Below, one piece after another: positions 11,802 through 21,260 of a DNA stretch of 62,933 bases. The notes under the pieces are model-generated. The model made no database searches. It was not told the origin of the DNA and saw only the letters and a list, made by a program, of their open reading frames with translations. Origin of the DNA: CAYYMD01 sp964472875 (GTDB taxonomy: Bacteria > Planctomycetota > Phycisphaerae > SM23-33). Each line of letters begins with the position of its first letter. Within the stretch, counting starts at the first letter, position 1. The translations under genes and the position numbers were made by a program. Location of the stretch: the NCBI GenBank assembly GCA_964472875.1, contig CAYYMD010000009.1:1-62933 (forward strand). Direction: 5' to 3'.

Positions 11802-13160
11802 TTAGTTAATTGGTGCAACTATTAAGTCGTATCCGTCATAATCTATCACTTCGCCTTTTATAAAGCCACCCGGTTGTGGCAACTCGGCGGGAGGGTCGGA
11901 CTCGGCTATGAAGCATACGCTGTCGACCTCCGGCGCCTGGCCGTAGTAGCGACCTACCAGGTATCCATCCTTATCCGGGCCGTCGATGAGTACGTCCACC
12001 TTTCGCCCCACCATATCGGCATTCTTTGCGAATGCAATCTCCTGCTGGGCAAGCATAAGTTCCTCGGCGCGGGCGGCCTTTACCTCGTCGGCAACCTGAT
12101 CCGGCATATCGGCCGCTGGCGTGCCCTCTTCCGGCGAATATTCGAACGCCCCCATCGCTTCGAAGCTGAAATCTTTCACAAACGTCAGCAGTTCTTCGAA
12201 ATGCTCATGCGTCTCACCCGGAAAGCCGACGATAAACGTCGTGCGAATCGCCACGCCGGGAATACGGCCGCGAATTTTCTCCAGCAGTTTTTCGATGGCC
12301 TTTCGCCCCACGCCCCTGCCCATCATGCGGAGTATATCATCCGAGATGTGCTGCAGCGGCAGGTCGATGTAGGGCACAACGTGTTCGCACTCGTCAATGG
12401 CATTTATCAGTGCATCGGTGAACCTGTTTGGATATGCGTACATCAGGCGAATCCACCTCGCGCCCGGCAATTCGTTCAGCAACCTAAACAGCGAGGCGGT
12501 ATCAACCTCTTTGCCCAGGTCGCTGCCGTAACTGGTCGTGTCCTGGGCAATGACATTCAATTCCACGGCCCCGTCGGCGATGAGTTCCTCCGCCTCGGCC
12601 AGCACGTTGTGTGGTGTTTTAGAGCGAAACGGCCCGCGTATGGCGGGTATGGTGCAGAATGTGCACCTGCGGCCGCAGCCCTCGGCGATGCGCAAATACG
12701 CAGTATGTCGCGGTGTAAGCCGGAACCGCCCGCGGTCGTCACATACCCCCCTACCACCGGGCGCGCATGGGGATATTTTTGTATACCTGCGTTCGGCGGT
12801 GACTGCCTGAAGTATCCGCTGACGGTCATTTATCCCCACGACGGCGTCAATGCCTGGTGCGGCATCGTAAAGTCGCTGAGCATCCCGGTTGACCAGGCAG
12901 CCGGCCACCACAACGCGGCGCACGTTGCCGCTGCGCTTATGCTCGATGGCCTCCTTGATGACCTCCATCGATTCTTCCCGCGCAGCCGAGATAAATCCAC
13001 ACGTGTTTACCACCACCACATCGGATTCGGCCACCGGCGCGCCGACCAAACACCCGCCCTCGGCCAGAATGGCCGTCATCCGCTCGCTGTCAACCAGTGC
13101 CTTGGGACAGCCCAGCGATATAACGGCGACTTTTACCGGGTGTTTTCGTTCGTATTTCAT
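11802..13160 (-). CDS. rimO: Ribosomal protein S12 methylthiotransferase RimO
   Basis: A 452-residue radical SAM methylthiotransferase that modifies an aspartate of ribosomal protein S12. The three MTTase-domain cysteines are visible (SLGCPK, NTCGF, AGCLV), followed by the radical SAM motif CGRRCTFC at about residue 155 and a C-terminal TRAM-like region. The phrase PYIDLPLQHISDDILRMMGR is characteristic of this family, and the SLGCPKALVDSE N-terminus favours RimO over MiaB. It lies 6 bases after the lipoprotein gene and 16 before pgsA on the same strand. Confidence 0.93.
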   Translation of the reverse strand: MKYERKHPVKVAVISLGCPKALVDSERMTAILAEGGCLVGAPVAESDVVVVNTCGFISAAREESMEVIKEAIEHKRSGNVRRVVVAGCLVNRDAQRLYDAAPGIDAVVGINDRQRILQAVTAERRYTKISPCAPGGRGVCDDRGRFRLTPRHTAYLRIAEGCGRRCTFCTIPAIRGPFRSKTPHNVLAEAEELIADGAVELNVIAQDTTSYGSDLGKEVDTASLFRLLNELPGARWIRLMYAYPNRFTDALINAIDECEHVVPYIDLPLQHISDDILRMMGRGVGRKAIEKLLEKIRGRIPGVAIRTTFIVGFPGETHEHFEELLTFVKDFSFEAMGAFEYSPEEGTPAADMPDQVADEVKAARAEELMLAQQEIAFAKNADMVGRKVDVLIDGPDKDGYLVGRYYGQAPEVDSVCFIAESDPPAELPQPGGFIKGEVIDYDGYDLIVAPIN

Positions 13161-13166
13161 CGGAGT

Positions 13167-14069
13167 TCAATTATATGAATTACTTTTTCCCTCATCAGAT
13201 TGAAGCGAAATCTCCCACAGAGGCGTGGGACGTTTCTCACTTGTGACATATAGATGTTTCGCCTGCGGGCCGTAGCATATCGCCTCGCCCTGTCGCAGGG
13301 ACGGCATCGAGATTCTGCGGGGTTGCTGTTCGAAGGCCTCGGCCCAACTCTGAGCGCCGCGGCGAGTATATTCCCACGCGTGCGATACGGTCAAGATTAC
13401 AGCCCGCCGGCCGTCGGGCGATATATCCATAGCCGTGGGAAAAAGCAAATTCACATCGGCTATCTTCTCAGCATTTAACAGTTCGCCCGGCTGCGTCTGA
13501 TCCAAAGGCAACACGTATACACCGGGCGATTTTTCCCGCTTCGACACGAGGTAAATTTTCCTTTCGGTTGCATCTACTGCCACAGCTTCACAATCCTTAG
13601 GCCCATCTTCGTATTCGAATCTAATTGTTACCAGGGGTTTGACACTGAGTTTTTCGCGATCGAGTTTCGGTTCGGGGATAATGTACAGTTGGCACTGGGA
13701 GCGTCTGCCCGAATTATCGCCCACGTCGGCCAGCAAAATATGCGGCCGATCATCCAGGGTAAACGACGCGATGTCCTCCCAGTCTCTGTTCCTCGCCCCT
13801 TCGAGCGTGCAGGTCGCCAGTGTCCTGCCTTTCTTATCTATTGCGTAAATGCGAGGCCCGTCCCCGGAATCGTTATGTGTCCAGAAAACACCCGGAGCAA
13901 TTCTGCTCGACGCCAGACCGCTGCTTTCGTCAATGCGCGGGTCGGACAGCGTGCAGAGTTTTTTAGCACTCGAATCGGACGATTTACTTTGCGGCGCAGT
14001 CTCGGAACAGCCCTCCGCAAAAGCAACGGCTGCACCGATTGCAATTATTTTTAGTGTAATTCTTTTCAT
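13167..14069 (-). CDS. Probable lipoprotein with beta-propeller-like repeats
   Basis: A 300-residue exported protein. A basic, hydrophobic N-terminus ends at Cys21 in FAEGC; this is an imperfect lipobox (Glu at -2), so lipid attachment is possible rather than certain. The mature part starts with the phrase IDESSGLASSRIAPGVFWTHNDSGDGPRIY, split over a recurrent pattern seen in uncharacterised propeller-like proteins, and contains several W/D-rich strands (NRDWEDIASF, PKDCEAVAVDATERKIYLVSKRE). A periplasmic or outer-membrane beta-propeller is plausible; no enzyme motif is seen and function is unknown. It sits just upstream of rimO (6-base gap) and is divergent from addB. Confidence 0.72.
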   Translation of the reverse strand: MKRITLKIIAIGAAVAFAEGCSETAPQSKSSDSSAKKLCTLSDPRIDESSGLASSRIAPGVFWTHNDSGDGPRIYAIDKKGRTLATCTLEGARNRDWEDIASFTLDDRPHILLADVGDNSGRRSQCQLYIIPEPKLDREKLSVKPLVTIRFEYEDGPKDCEAVAVDATERKIYLVSKREKSPGVYVLPLDQTQPGELLNAEKIADVNLLFPTAMDISPDGRRAVILTVSHAWEYTRRGAQSWAEAFEQQPRRISMPSLRQGEAICYGPQAKHLYVTSEKRPTPLWEISLQSDEGKSNSYN

Positions 14070-14091
14070 GATAAACTAAATCGTATGAAGA

Positions 14092-14109
14092 CGGGTACGA
14101 TTATACCCG
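14092..14109. repeat. Short perfect inverted repeat in a divergent intergenic region
   Basis: CGGGTA and TACCCG form a 6-base inverted repeat with a 6-base spacer, between the divergent lipoprotein and addB genes. It could be an operator or a short hairpin; no run of T follows, so it is not a good terminator. Confidence 0.35.
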
Positions 14110-14215
14110 CATAGTACTATCTAAACCATGACTAACGTATCGGTCGGGGTGGCCCATCGATCCCATGAGGGCGTGGCCTTGTGATTCCGTCAGAATAAAG
14201 TAAAAATAGTCTCGG

Positions 14216-17200
14216 ATGAACAGCAAAAATATAAACAAACATATTATTCATGGCATAACCTCCTCGGACCGGACGGTCGCAGTACTGTACGGGCCGGCCG
14301 TAGCCGGCAAAACTGACGCCGCTGTGCAGATTTATAATCATTTCAACGATTCGAACGCTTCTTCGAACTGCATACTGCTTACGCCGAATCCCCACTCGGT
14401 GGCTTATATGCAAAACCGCCTGCTGGATGTCGAAGATGGCAACTCGAAATCCGAGGAAATTTTGCTGAATCCGCAGGTGATGACCTTTGCCGACCTCGGC
14501 GAACGTATTCTGCTGAATAAAGACAAAACCCCGGCAACGCTTTCGGCCTTCGCCAGGCGGCTTCTGCTTCGCCGCATCACAGACCAACTGATGGATGAGG
14601 AAAAACTGCCACACCTGGCACCCATCGGCGATACACCCGGCCTGATGGATACACTGGACCGCTCCATCGCGGAGTTGAAACGTGCGGCCGTGGAGCCCGA
14701 TGATTTCCTTAAGTTATGTAACACACAAAGACCTCATGCCGGTGGACGTGTAAAGGACAAACTCCGCGACCTGGCCGAGATTTACGCCCGCTACCAAAAC
14801 CATTTACGTGAGTCCGATACCTACGACCCGGAAGGCCGCATGTGGCAGGCACGCGCTACGCTCGCCTCGCTCAGCGGCAATGAAGCAATTTCGCCACTTG
14901 AGGGCGTCCGGTCAATCGTAGCCGATGGCTTTACAGACTTCACGCCCACACAGTTGGAAATCCTCCGGCTACTCTCGTCGCGGCTGGAGCGCATCGTTAT
15001 AACGCTGCCGTTGGGCGACGACAACCGACAGCGTATGTGGCGGTGGACGCAGCGCACTCTTGAAAATATCCGCCGGGTTTTCGCCGATGACATGCTGGAA
15101 ATACAGCTCAAGGGCGATTCGGCCGGGCGGCAAAGACCGGCGCCGCTATCGCCGGCATGGGACAATCTGTTTACGCTCGAGCCGGATTTATGCAAGCCGC
15201 CGGAAGAAATGCAGATAATCTCGGCCGCCGACATCGAGGCCGAGGTCACCGCCGTGGCCAAGCGCATCAAGGCGTTGCTTTTCGCCGGCGCAAGGCCGGG
15301 CGACATCGCCGTCGTCATCCGCAGCATGGAGGCCTACCGCGAACCAATCAGGCGGATTTTCGGCGACTGCGAAATACCCGTAAACGTGCCCGGCTGCGCG
15401 CTGGGCGACTCGCCGGCGATACGCTACCTGCTGGAGGCGGCCTCGCTGCCGCCGCAGTTCGAGTTCAACCATGTGCTGCGTGTAATAAAGAGCAGTTATT
15501 TTCTTCCCGAGGCCTTGGGAGATTTCACCGAGCAGACAATTCGCAATGCCGAGTGGCTGATTCGCAACGGCAACGTCCTCGGCGGACGGGATGCGTACAG
15601 GGAGGCGGCCGAGCGGATAACCAAATCATATAAGCCGCAGAAAGACACCGGCGACGATGAAAACTTTTGCCGGCGATCGCAAATGCCGCCGGATGACATA
15701 CGCATCGCCGCAAATATGCTCGAAAAATTATTCGAAGTCATCGAGTCTTCCCACAATTCGGATAACGGCGGCGTGAACCTGCTGAAAATAGGCGACGAAC
15801 TCGGGATTTACCAATCCGCCTGCCGCCACCGGAGAGAAGAACTCGTGGCCGACGACCTGCGGGCGCTTGGCGAAGTGGCGAAACTGCTGGCCGCACAAAA
15901 AGATAATCCACCCGTCGAACACCTGCGGCGGGCGCTGCAGGCCTCTTCGGCGCCGTCAGCCGGCGGCGGACGGGCCGTGGACGTGCTGGAAGTGCTTCAG
16001 GCCCGCTCGATGCGATACAGGCACGTTTTCATGCTGGGTGTGGGTGAGGGACAGTTTCCTCGAAAGTTCATGGAGGGCTCGCTGCTGTCGGAGGACCAGA
16101 AGGCCCGGCTCAACGAGGCCGGCTTCGCCCTCGACAGGCGCGACGACCTGACCGCGCGGGAGATGCTGCTGTTCTACCTTGGCGTCTCGCGTGCTGACGA
16201 GACACTTACTCTTTCCTTCTCGCAGGGTGCGACGGCATCGGGGACGGGCGGACAGGGCCAGCCGAGTTGTTTCCTCCAGTCGCTGTGCGAGCCATTCGGC
16301 GGTCTCGATGTAATGCGGATGCAGTACATCCCACCCGGTCGCTTCCTGCCGGAATGTGACGATGTCACCTCCGCACGCCATGCCGCTATCGCCGCTGTGG
16401 CGGGAATGTTTGAGGATAATGACGGCCGTTATAACCCCGCACTTTCTTGGGCCGCCGGCCAATGTCCACAGAAATTACAAAATGTGGCAATGGGGCTGTG
16501 GGCACTTCACAGGCGATGGAAACGCGGACCGTGCGACGAGTTCGACGGGCGCATAAACTCGAAGCAACACCTGGCCGCACTTGACTGTCGATACGGTATG
16601 GATGTGCCGTTCTCGTCGAGTCAGTTGAACACGTATGGCCAGTGTCCATGGTGGTTCTTCGCCACGTACGTGCTGGGCCTGGAACCGCTGGCAGAGCCGC
16701 AGCGCCGCCTCGAGCCGGTAGCGCGGGGGATATTCTGCCACAATGTTTTGTTCCGGGTGATGAAAACTCTCAGCAATGAATGTGGCGGACCCGTACCGCT
16801 TGCCGAAGTGGATGAATCGCACATCGAGGTCGTACTCGATGACGCCGTCGCCGCTGAGGCCCGTGACGTTGAGACGCGCAAACCACCATATCCGATCCTG
16901 TGGAACATCCAGCGCAGGCAGATGCACCGCGAACTGGGCGAATACCTGGCCGCACAGCACGATGAGGCCGCCGGACTGCGGTGTGCGCATTTCGAACTGG
17001 GCTTCGACACTTCGCGCTGGGATACGGAAATGCTCGACGAGTTCAGTACGGAGAGTCCCTTAGAAATTAACATCCCGGACTTCGGCCCGCTGAAAATACG
17101 GGGCAAGATAGACCGTGTGGACTACGCCGGCGACGGACCGGACCGGCGCTTGATGGTAATCGATTACAAGACCGGCCGGCTCCCAAGCGCCGCTGACATC

Positions 17201-17557
17201 GAGGACGGGCGGAGTCTGCAAATCGTTCTCTACTCGGCAGCGGCCGAAAAAATCCTGTCCACGCCGTCTGTGGGCGGGGCCTTCCACGGAATCGCCCCCG
17301 GCCACAGGGCGGGCGAAACTTATTTCGCCGTTGGCCGCAAACACGGAAGGAAAACGCTAAACGAAGATTCCTACGCCGCCCTATACGAGAAGGTGCTGGA
17401 CAGGGTCGGGAAGTTCGTATCCGGCATCCGCTCGGGCAGGTTCGACCTGCTGCCTTCGAAAAAGTGCCCCGCGTACTGCCCCTTCTCCCAGATATGCGAT
17501 TTCCGTCAGAGCCGCGCGAACCTGAAGGATGAATCATCGGAGACCGCGGATGAGTAA
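14216..17557 (+). CDS. addB: AddB-type subunit of helicase-nuclease
   Basis: A 1113-residue protein matching AddB, partner of AddA in the dimeric helicase-nuclease that processes double-strand ends for recombination. A Walker A-like motif is intact near residue 24 (GPAVAGKT). The middle is a degenerate UvrD-like helicase. The C-terminal nuclease has the PD-(D/E)XK core VIDYKTG (Asp983, Lys985). An iron-sulfur ligand set frames it: Cys810 (YGQCPWW) and Cys1084, Cys1088, Cys1094 (CPAYCPFSQIC, spacing X3 and X5). This is the arrangement known from AddB and Cas4-type nucleases, though B. subtilis AddB has CX2C in place of CX3C. The gene overlaps addA by 8 bases, so the pair is one operon. Confidence 0.88.
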   Translation: MNSKNINKHIIHGITSSDRTVAVLYGPAVAGKTDAAVQIYNHFNDSNASSNCILLTPNPHSVAYMQNRLLDVEDGNSKSEEILLNPQVMTFADLGERILLNKDKTPATLSAFARRLLLRRITDQLMDEEKLPHLAPIGDTPGLMDTLDRSIAELKRAAVEPDDFLKLCNTQRPHAGGRVKDKLRDLAEIYARYQNHLRESDTYDPEGRMWQARATLASLSGNEAISPLEGVRSIVADGFTDFTPTQLEILRLLSSRLERIVITLPLGDDNRQRMWRWTQRTLENIRRVFADDMLEIQLKGDSAGRQRPAPLSPAWDNLFTLEPDLCKPPEEMQIISAADIEAEVTAVAKRIKALLFAGARPGDIAVVIRSMEAYREPIRRIFGDCEIPVNVPGCALGDSPAIRYLLEAASLPPQFEFNHVLRVIKSSYFLPEALGDFTEQTIRNAEWLIRNGNVLGGRDAYREAAERITKSYKPQKDTGDDENFCRRSQMPPDDIRIAANMLEKLFEVIESSHNSDNGGVNLLKIGDELGIYQSACRHRREELVADDLRALGEVAKLLAAQKDNPPVEHLRRALQASSAPSAGGGRAVDVLEVLQARSMRYRHVFMLGVGEGQFPRKFMEGSLLSEDQKARLNEAGFALDRRDDLTAREMLLFYLGVSRADETLTLSFSQGATASGTGGQGQPSCFLQSLCEPFGGLDVMRMQYIPPGRFLPECDDVTSARHAAIAAVAGMFEDNDGRYNPALSWAAGQCPQKLQNVAMGLWALHRRWKRGPCDEFDGRINSKQHLAALDCRYGMDVPFSSSQLNTYGQCPWWFFATYVLGLEPLAEPQRRLEPVARGIFCHNVLFRVMKTLSNECGGPVPLAEVDESHIEVVLDDAVAAEARDVETRKPPYPILWNIQRRQMHRELGEYLAAQHDEAAGLRCAHFELGFDTSRWDTEMLDEFSTESPLEINIPDFGPLKIRGKIDRVDYAGDGPDRRLMVIDYKTGRLPSAADIEDGRSLQIVLYSAAAEKILSTPSVGGAFHGIAPGHRAGETYFAVGRKHGRKTLNEDSYAALYEKVLDRVGKFVSGIRSGRFDLLPSKKCPAYCPFSQICDFRQSRANLKDESSETADE

Positions 17558-20500
17558 AAATCACAATCAACTCGGCGGAATCACTCCGACATCATCTCAG
17601 CATGCGGCGGCAATTGAGCGCGCGGCCGAGAACGTCGCACTTCGCAGCGGGGCCGGCTGCGGGAAGACGCTCGTGCTGGCGATGAGGTTCACCGAACTGC
17701 TTATGAATTGCGGGAAGGATAAAAATCCGCTGGATAAGTTCGTCGCGCTTACGTTCACCGAAAAAGCCGCCGGCGAAATGCTCCAGCGCGTCCGCAGGAT
17801 GCTCACCAACATGCTTCAAGGCGCCGGCAGCGACGATGCTCATCGAATCCGCCGCTGGATTGATGACCTGCCAGAGGCAAATATTTCCACAATTCACGGC
17901 TTCTGCGCGTCTCTTTTGCGGAAGTTCGCGGTGGAGGCGGGCATAGACCCGTCATTTGCGATATGCGCCGACGAACTGGCCGTCGGCAGGATGCGCACTG
18001 ACGCCGCCGACGAGGCGATGCTGCGGGCAGTCGAAAACAGGCGCGACGACGTGGCCGAATTGCTAACCGCCTTGACATACGACCGGGCGACTGACCTGGT
18101 AAAGCAGCTGCTCGAACATCGAACCGAGTGGGATCCGGATGAATACGCCGACCCACATCGGATTCTCGGCAACTGGGAACGGCGCGTCGAGCAGGCCCGC
18201 CGGGCGGCATGGGATGAACTCGATAACCGCGACGACCTGCGTGAGGAAATGGATGCGACATGTTCCGTTCCCTGCCAAAACGAAGAAGACAAGTTATATC
18301 AGCATTTGCGCCGGCAGGCGGGTGTCGTGAAGGACATACTCACCGAGCGGCAAAACCGCACCGCGGAGACATTCGCCTCACTGAACGCTAAACCGGGAAA
18401 CATCGGCAGTGCAAAAGCGTGGGGCTCCAAGGAGCAGGTAAAGGACCTGCGGCGCCGGCTGAATAAACTCGTCGCGGCCGTGGGCGAATATACAATCTAC
18501 GCCGAGTCACCCGGCGAACTCGACAGGCAATCGGCCGATATGCTCGCGACGCTGACACGACTTGCGGTCGAAGCCGATGAAATCTACGCAAAAACAAAGC
18601 GGGCCAACGGAATGCTGGACTTCACCGACCTTCAATATCACACGAATCGCCTGCTGCGGGACAACCCGGTCGTTCGGAAGGCGCTTTTGAAATCATTCGA
18701 CCAGTTCCTCATCGACGAAGCCCAGGACACCGACCCGTTCCAGATATCGCTGCTGAGGACGCTCGTGACGGGAGACTCAAGGGCAGAGGAAATACCCAAA
18801 GGCCGCCTGTTCCTCGTGGGCGACGACAAGCAGAGCATATACCGCTTCCGTGGCGTCCGCGTGGAGGTGTTCAGGCAGCTTTGCCGCCAACTCGGCGACC
18901 GCGCCAGGCAGGACCTGGAGACATCATTCCGCACGCATCCGAAGGGAATCGAATTCATAAACTATCTTTTCTCCCGACTGATGGATGACGATTATACCCC
19001 AATTAAACCAAAACGCGGGGAAACGCCGCCAGAGCCGTCCACGGAAATCATTCTCGCCGGTCCGGAAGAGGGTGAAATCGAAAATGCTTCTCACGCCAGC
19101 AACCTCCAGGCCGCCGCCACGGCCGAGCGCATCGCAGAAATGATACGCGACCGGCAGAAACTCGTATGGAGCGACGATGAAAAATGCTGGCGAGCGGTAC
19201 GGCCGGGCGACGTGGCCATACTGTTCGCCCGTATGACCAACTCGCCCCAGTACGAACGGGAACTTGCCGCCAGAGAGATTCCTTATTACGTGGTGGCCGG
19301 GTCGGGCTTCTTCCGCCAGCAGGAAGTCTACGACGTGCTTAACGCCCTTTCGACGGTAGACAATCCCGGCGACGACATCGCATTTTTCGGCGTTCTTCGA
19401 AGCGGAATGTTCGGCCTGAACGATGAGGCACTGATGAGCATATCACAGAACGTATCCAAGCCGTACCTGCCGTCATTGATAGATATGCTGAATGGTACAG
19501 AACAAGAGCAAAAGTGCATCACCATACCACAATTGGAGGACTATCAATCACAAACCCTCACATTTGCCGTGGAACTTCTGAGCCGCCTGCATCAGCTCAA
19601 GGACACACTCGGCGCCGGCCGTGTTGTGGATGAACTGCTGGAGGCCACCGCGTACGAGGGCGTGCTGCTGGCTCAATTCCAAGGCGCACAGAAGGTCGGT
19701 AACGTACGGCGCGTGGGGGAACTGGCTCGGCAGGCGTCTGCCTCGGGCCTGACTCTGGCAGAATTCATCTCGCAGATGAACGAGCAGGTTGTCGACCAGT
19801 CGCGGTACGAGCAGGCCCCTGTAACTGGCGAGGCCGAGGACGTCGTCCGCCTGATGACGATTCACAAGGCCAAGGGGCTGGAGTTCCCCGTCGTGATCAT
19901 TCCCGACCTTAATGCAGGCCGGCAAAAAGTAAACGACCAGTTGCTGAACAGGCCGGACTGGGGGCTGACATACAGGCACAAGGCCGAAGATAATGACGAT
20001 TCATCCGAAAACGACAGATCCGATCTGCCGCTGACGTATCGCCTTTCGGCACTGGCCGAACAGGAAGACATGCAAAAGGAAGATACCCGTCGGCTTTACG
20101 TGGCTGCAACTCGCCACCGCGATCACCTTGTGTTTATCGGGGCCGACTGGAGAACGCAGGAAGATGAATTTCGTTCCGGTGGGAGTTATCTCAATCAACT
20201 CGACGAGGTGCTGGATATATCAACCTCGGCCGATGCGTGTGCGGGAAAAATCCGCTGTGGGGAAAATGGCTGTGAAGTTTCGCTTCGAAAAATGCCAGCC
20301 GCTGTCAGCCAGGGGGCATCGCGGCGGAAAAGCCATGGCGACAAACTTATCAAAACATCAGGCAGCGGCGGTGAATTAGGACAGTTAATCCTCAAAGCCG
20401 CCCCGGATGATGTGCAACCTCCCCCTCTGCTTGGGGCCATACCGGATGCCGGACCGGCACGTCTCTCGGCTACGGCCATCGGCGATTTCGCGTACTGCTC

Positions 20501-21248
20501 CATGCTCTACCGCTGGAGGTATGAGCTGCGCGTGCCGACGGTCCTTATTCCCGCAGGCGGCGAAGAATCCGGGGCGGCCGGTTCGCGAGTGATAGGCGAT
20601 GCGGCCGCGATCGGAACCATACTCCACCAATGCATGTCGCTTATAGATTTCGATAATCCCGCCGACGCCTGGAAACTTTTGGAGAAGGCCCGAAGAACCC
20701 TGCCCGCCGAACAGTTTGCCTCGGCAGACCCGGATGAGCTTGCGGAGCAGTTGCAAAGTATACTGGAAAATTTCAAGTCGCACCCACTATGGCGAAGAAT
20801 AACAAACGCAACCGAACGATACGCCGAGTCGGATTTCATCATGCCACTGGGCACTACTACAGTGACGGGCAGGATGGACCTGCTGGCACGAGAAGCCGAC
20901 GGCAGTTACTTCGTTGTAGATTACAAGTCCGACAAAATTTCATCCAAACACTTGGAAAAACATGCCCTCAAATACCGCACGCAGATGATGACCTATGCCC
21001 TGGCCGCAAGCCGCCTTACGGACTCGAAATCCTCTATGCCAAGTGCTTTATTGTATTTCCTCAGGCCGGCGGAGCAATACGAGTTCGAGATAAATCGGCA
21101 GTCACTTGACGAGACCGAGAAGGAATTGCGCGAAATTATCGAACGTTTGAAAGAATGCCCCAGGGAAGGCGACTTCCACACCGGAGACTGTCCGGCTTGC
21201 AAATCCGGCCGGGACGATTTCTGCCCTTACAAATTAATCTGCCGATAA
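17550..21248 (+). CDS. addA: AddA-type helicase-nuclease subunit with C-terminal cysteine cluster
   Basis: A 1232-residue UvrD/Rep superfamily 1A helicase with a C-terminal nuclease. Helicase motifs in order are Walker A SGAGCGKT (residues 33-40), FTEKAAGEM, LIDEAQDTDPFQ, LVGDDKQSIYRFRG, VRLMTIHKAKGLEFPVV and YVAATRHRDHL. The nuclease core VVDYKSDK has Asp1124 and Lys1126. The nuclease is bracketed by cysteines: Cys983 (FAYCSMLYRW) and a terminal set Cys1214, Cys1217, Cys1225, Cys1231 (CPAC, then CPYKLIC). This is an iron-sulfur layout normally seen in AddB, not AddA. The start at 17550 is chosen for a GGAG about 10 bases upstream and overlap with addB; an in-frame ATG at 17529 would add seven residues. 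Confidence 0.88.
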   Translation: MSKNHNQLGGITPTSSQHAAAIERAAENVALRSGAGCGKTLVLAMRFTELLMNCGKDKNPLDKFVALTFTEKAAGEMLQRVRRMLTNMLQGAGSDDAHRIRRWIDDLPEANISTIHGFCASLLRKFAVEAGIDPSFAICADELAVGRMRTDAADEAMLRAVENRRDDVAELLTALTYDRATDLVKQLLEHRTEWDPDEYADPHRILGNWERRVEQARRAAWDELDNRDDLREEMDATCSVPCQNEEDKLYQHLRRQAGVVKDILTERQNRTAETFASLNAKPGNIGSAKAWGSKEQVKDLRRRLNKLVAAVGEYTIYAESPGELDRQSADMLATLTRLAVEADEIYAKTKRANGMLDFTDLQYHTNRLLRDNPVVRKALLKSFDQFLIDEAQDTDPFQISLLRTLVTGDSRAEEIPKGRLFLVGDDKQSIYRFRGVRVEVFRQLCRQLGDRARQDLETSFRTHPKGIEFINYLFSRLMDDDYTPIKPKRGETPPEPSTEIILAGPEEGEIENASHASNLQAAATAERIAEMIRDRQKLVWSDDEKCWRAVRPGDVAILFARMTNSPQYERELAAREIPYYVVAGSGFFRQQEVYDVLNALSTVDNPGDDIAFFGVLRSGMFGLNDEALMSISQNVSKPYLPSLIDMLNGTEQEQKCITIPQLEDYQSQTLTFAVELLSRLHQLKDTLGAGRVVDELLEATAYEGVLLAQFQGAQKVGNVRRVGELARQASASGLTLAEFISQMNEQVVDQSRYEQAPVTGEAEDVVRLMTIHKAKGLEFPVVIIPDLNAGRQKVNDQLLNRPDWGLTYRHKAEDNDDSSENDRSDLPLTYRLSALAEQEDMQKEDTRRLYVAATRHRDHLVFIGADWRTQEDEFRSGGSYLNQLDEVLDISTSADACAGKIRCGENGCEVSLRKMPAAVSQGASRRKSHGDKLIKTSGSGGELGQLILKAAPDDVQPPPLLGAIPDAGPARLSATAIGDFAYCSMLYRWRYELRVPTVLIPAGGEESGAAGSRVIGDAAAIGTILHQCMSLIDFDNPADAWKLLEKARRTLPAEQFASADPDELAEQLQSILENFKSHPLWRRITNATERYAESDFIMPLGTTTVTGRMDLLAREADGSYFVVDYKSDKISSKHLEKHALKYRTQMMTYALAASRLTDSKSSMPSALLYFLRPAEQYEFEINRQSLDETEKELREIIERLKECPREGDFHTGDCPACKSGRDDFCPYKLICR

Positions 21249-21260
21249 GGCAGCTATTTT

